From positions 1-10,576 of the forward strand of contig LCCW01000043.1 in the NCBI GenBank assembly GCA_000998185.1: DNA of 10,576 bases, read 5' to 3'. The DNA is from Candidatus Kuenenbacteria bacterium GW2011_GWA2_42_15. GTDB lineage: Bacteria; Patescibacteriota; Patescibacteriia; UBA2196; GWA2-42-15. This document shows, in pieces, positions 10,280-10,576 of the stretch. A program made the position numbers and the translations under genes. The notes under the pieces are model-generated. The model had not been told where the DNA came from. It did not search any database and saw nothing but the letters and a program-made list of their open reading frames with translations. Positions within the stretch are counted from its first letter, which is position 1. Each line of letters starts with the position of its first letter.

Positions 10280-10576
10280 TTACCTCTTGAGTACCGCCAA
10301 ATAAGCCTCCGGCGGTATATCCACTTTGCCGAGCGAGCGCATTTTCTTTTTGCCTTTTTTCTGCTTTTCCAGGAGTTTCCTTTTGCGCGTCACATCCCCG
10401 CCGTACAGCTTGGCGGTCACATCTTTTCTCATGGCCGGAATTCTGGCCGCGGCAATAATTTTCCCGCCGGCATTCTTATTGCTGTTCTGATAACCCAATG
10501 CCGCTTGAATTTTTACCTCAAACATCTGTCTTGGCAAAACATCTTTCAGACTTTCCACCACCTTACGGCCTATCTG
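10280..10576 (-). CDS. lepA: Elongation factor 4 (LepA), C-terminal end; partial
   Basis: The last ~98 residues of LepA, a ribosome-associated GTPase that remodels elongating or stalled ribosomes, run off the right edge of the window. Diagnostic text is LPRQMFEVKIQAALG, then MRKDVTAKLYGGDVTRKRKL, LEKQKKGKKKM and VDIPPEAYLAVLK, which is the LepA-specific C-terminal domain. Between AALG and KIIA there are about nine extra residues (YQNSNKNAGG region) compared with the usual AAIG-KIIA junction. The frame is open to position 10576 (QIGRKV...), so the start is outside. No convincing terminator follows. Confidence 0.95.
   Translation of the reverse strand, partial: QIGRKVVESLKDVLPRQMFEVKIQAALGYQNSNKNAGGKIIAAARIPAMRKDVTAKLYGGDVTRKRKLLEKQKKGKKKMRSLGKVDIPPEAYLAVLKR

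Overview
The window looks like a piece of chromosome from a small-genome bacterium of the Candidate Phyla Radiation (Patescibacteria, most likely Parcubacteria-like). The evidence is indirect: compact core genes (rpmG, ftsE, ftsX, a divIC/ftsL-type gene, lepA) lie among single tRNA genes and short unassigned membrane proteins, and the AT-rich spacers are built from recurring TTTTTAATTTCTAATTTT-like motifs and small GC-rich palindromes. UGA serves as a stop codon (for example at 8430) and no recognised gene has an internal UGA, so the standard bacterial code fits. No 16S gene or marker set is present, so the taxonomy is an inference.

Left part, + strand (96-2788): a three-gene cassette with an ABC transporter ATPase, a NitT/TauT/SsuC-type permease and an S66-family (LD-carboxypeptidase/MccF-like) serine peptidase. 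The ATPase is chimeric. Its first ~57 residues read as the N-terminus of a histidyl-tRNA synthetase, behind a perfect Shine-Dalgarno, and are fused in frame to an ATPase that lacks its own first strand. No substrate-binding protein is visible.

Middle left (2888-4437), - strand: tRNA-Thr(UGU), rpmG, a 118-aa membrane protein and tRNA-Trp, with tRNA-Gln just upstream. Two tRNA remnants lie here, a Trp-like 3' part and a Thr-like 5' half. Each breaks off at a palindromic element. The region also carries several 15-nt perfect hairpins with 6-bp arms and 3-nt loops.

Middle (4503-7240), - strand: an envelope cluster of a secreted protein with an RlpA-like end, ftsE and ftsX. It is led by an extended -10 promoter and preceded by tRNA-Thr(CGU). 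The RlpA-like double-psi barrel stops just before its expected catalytic Asp.

Right part (7389-10576), - strand: an AT-rich sugar-phosphate nucleotidyltransferase with a decayed upstream fragment, a 103-aa three-helix membrane protein, an inverted-repeat element and a single-gene unit for a 58-aa Cys/His protein. Beyond it come tRNA-Gly with a terminator, a divIC-like gene coupled to a 30-aa membrane peptide, a second inverted-repeat element and the 3' end of lepA.

The most interesting structure is the leader of the 58-aa gene. A good promoter is followed by a 29-codon ORF with three consecutive Trp codons, an AGCCGGC segment, a GAAA-loop terminator whose 5' arm can pair with that segment, and then the gene. 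This is the layout of a classical tryptophan attenuator, but it sits in front of a putative metal-binding protein and not in front of a trp gene.
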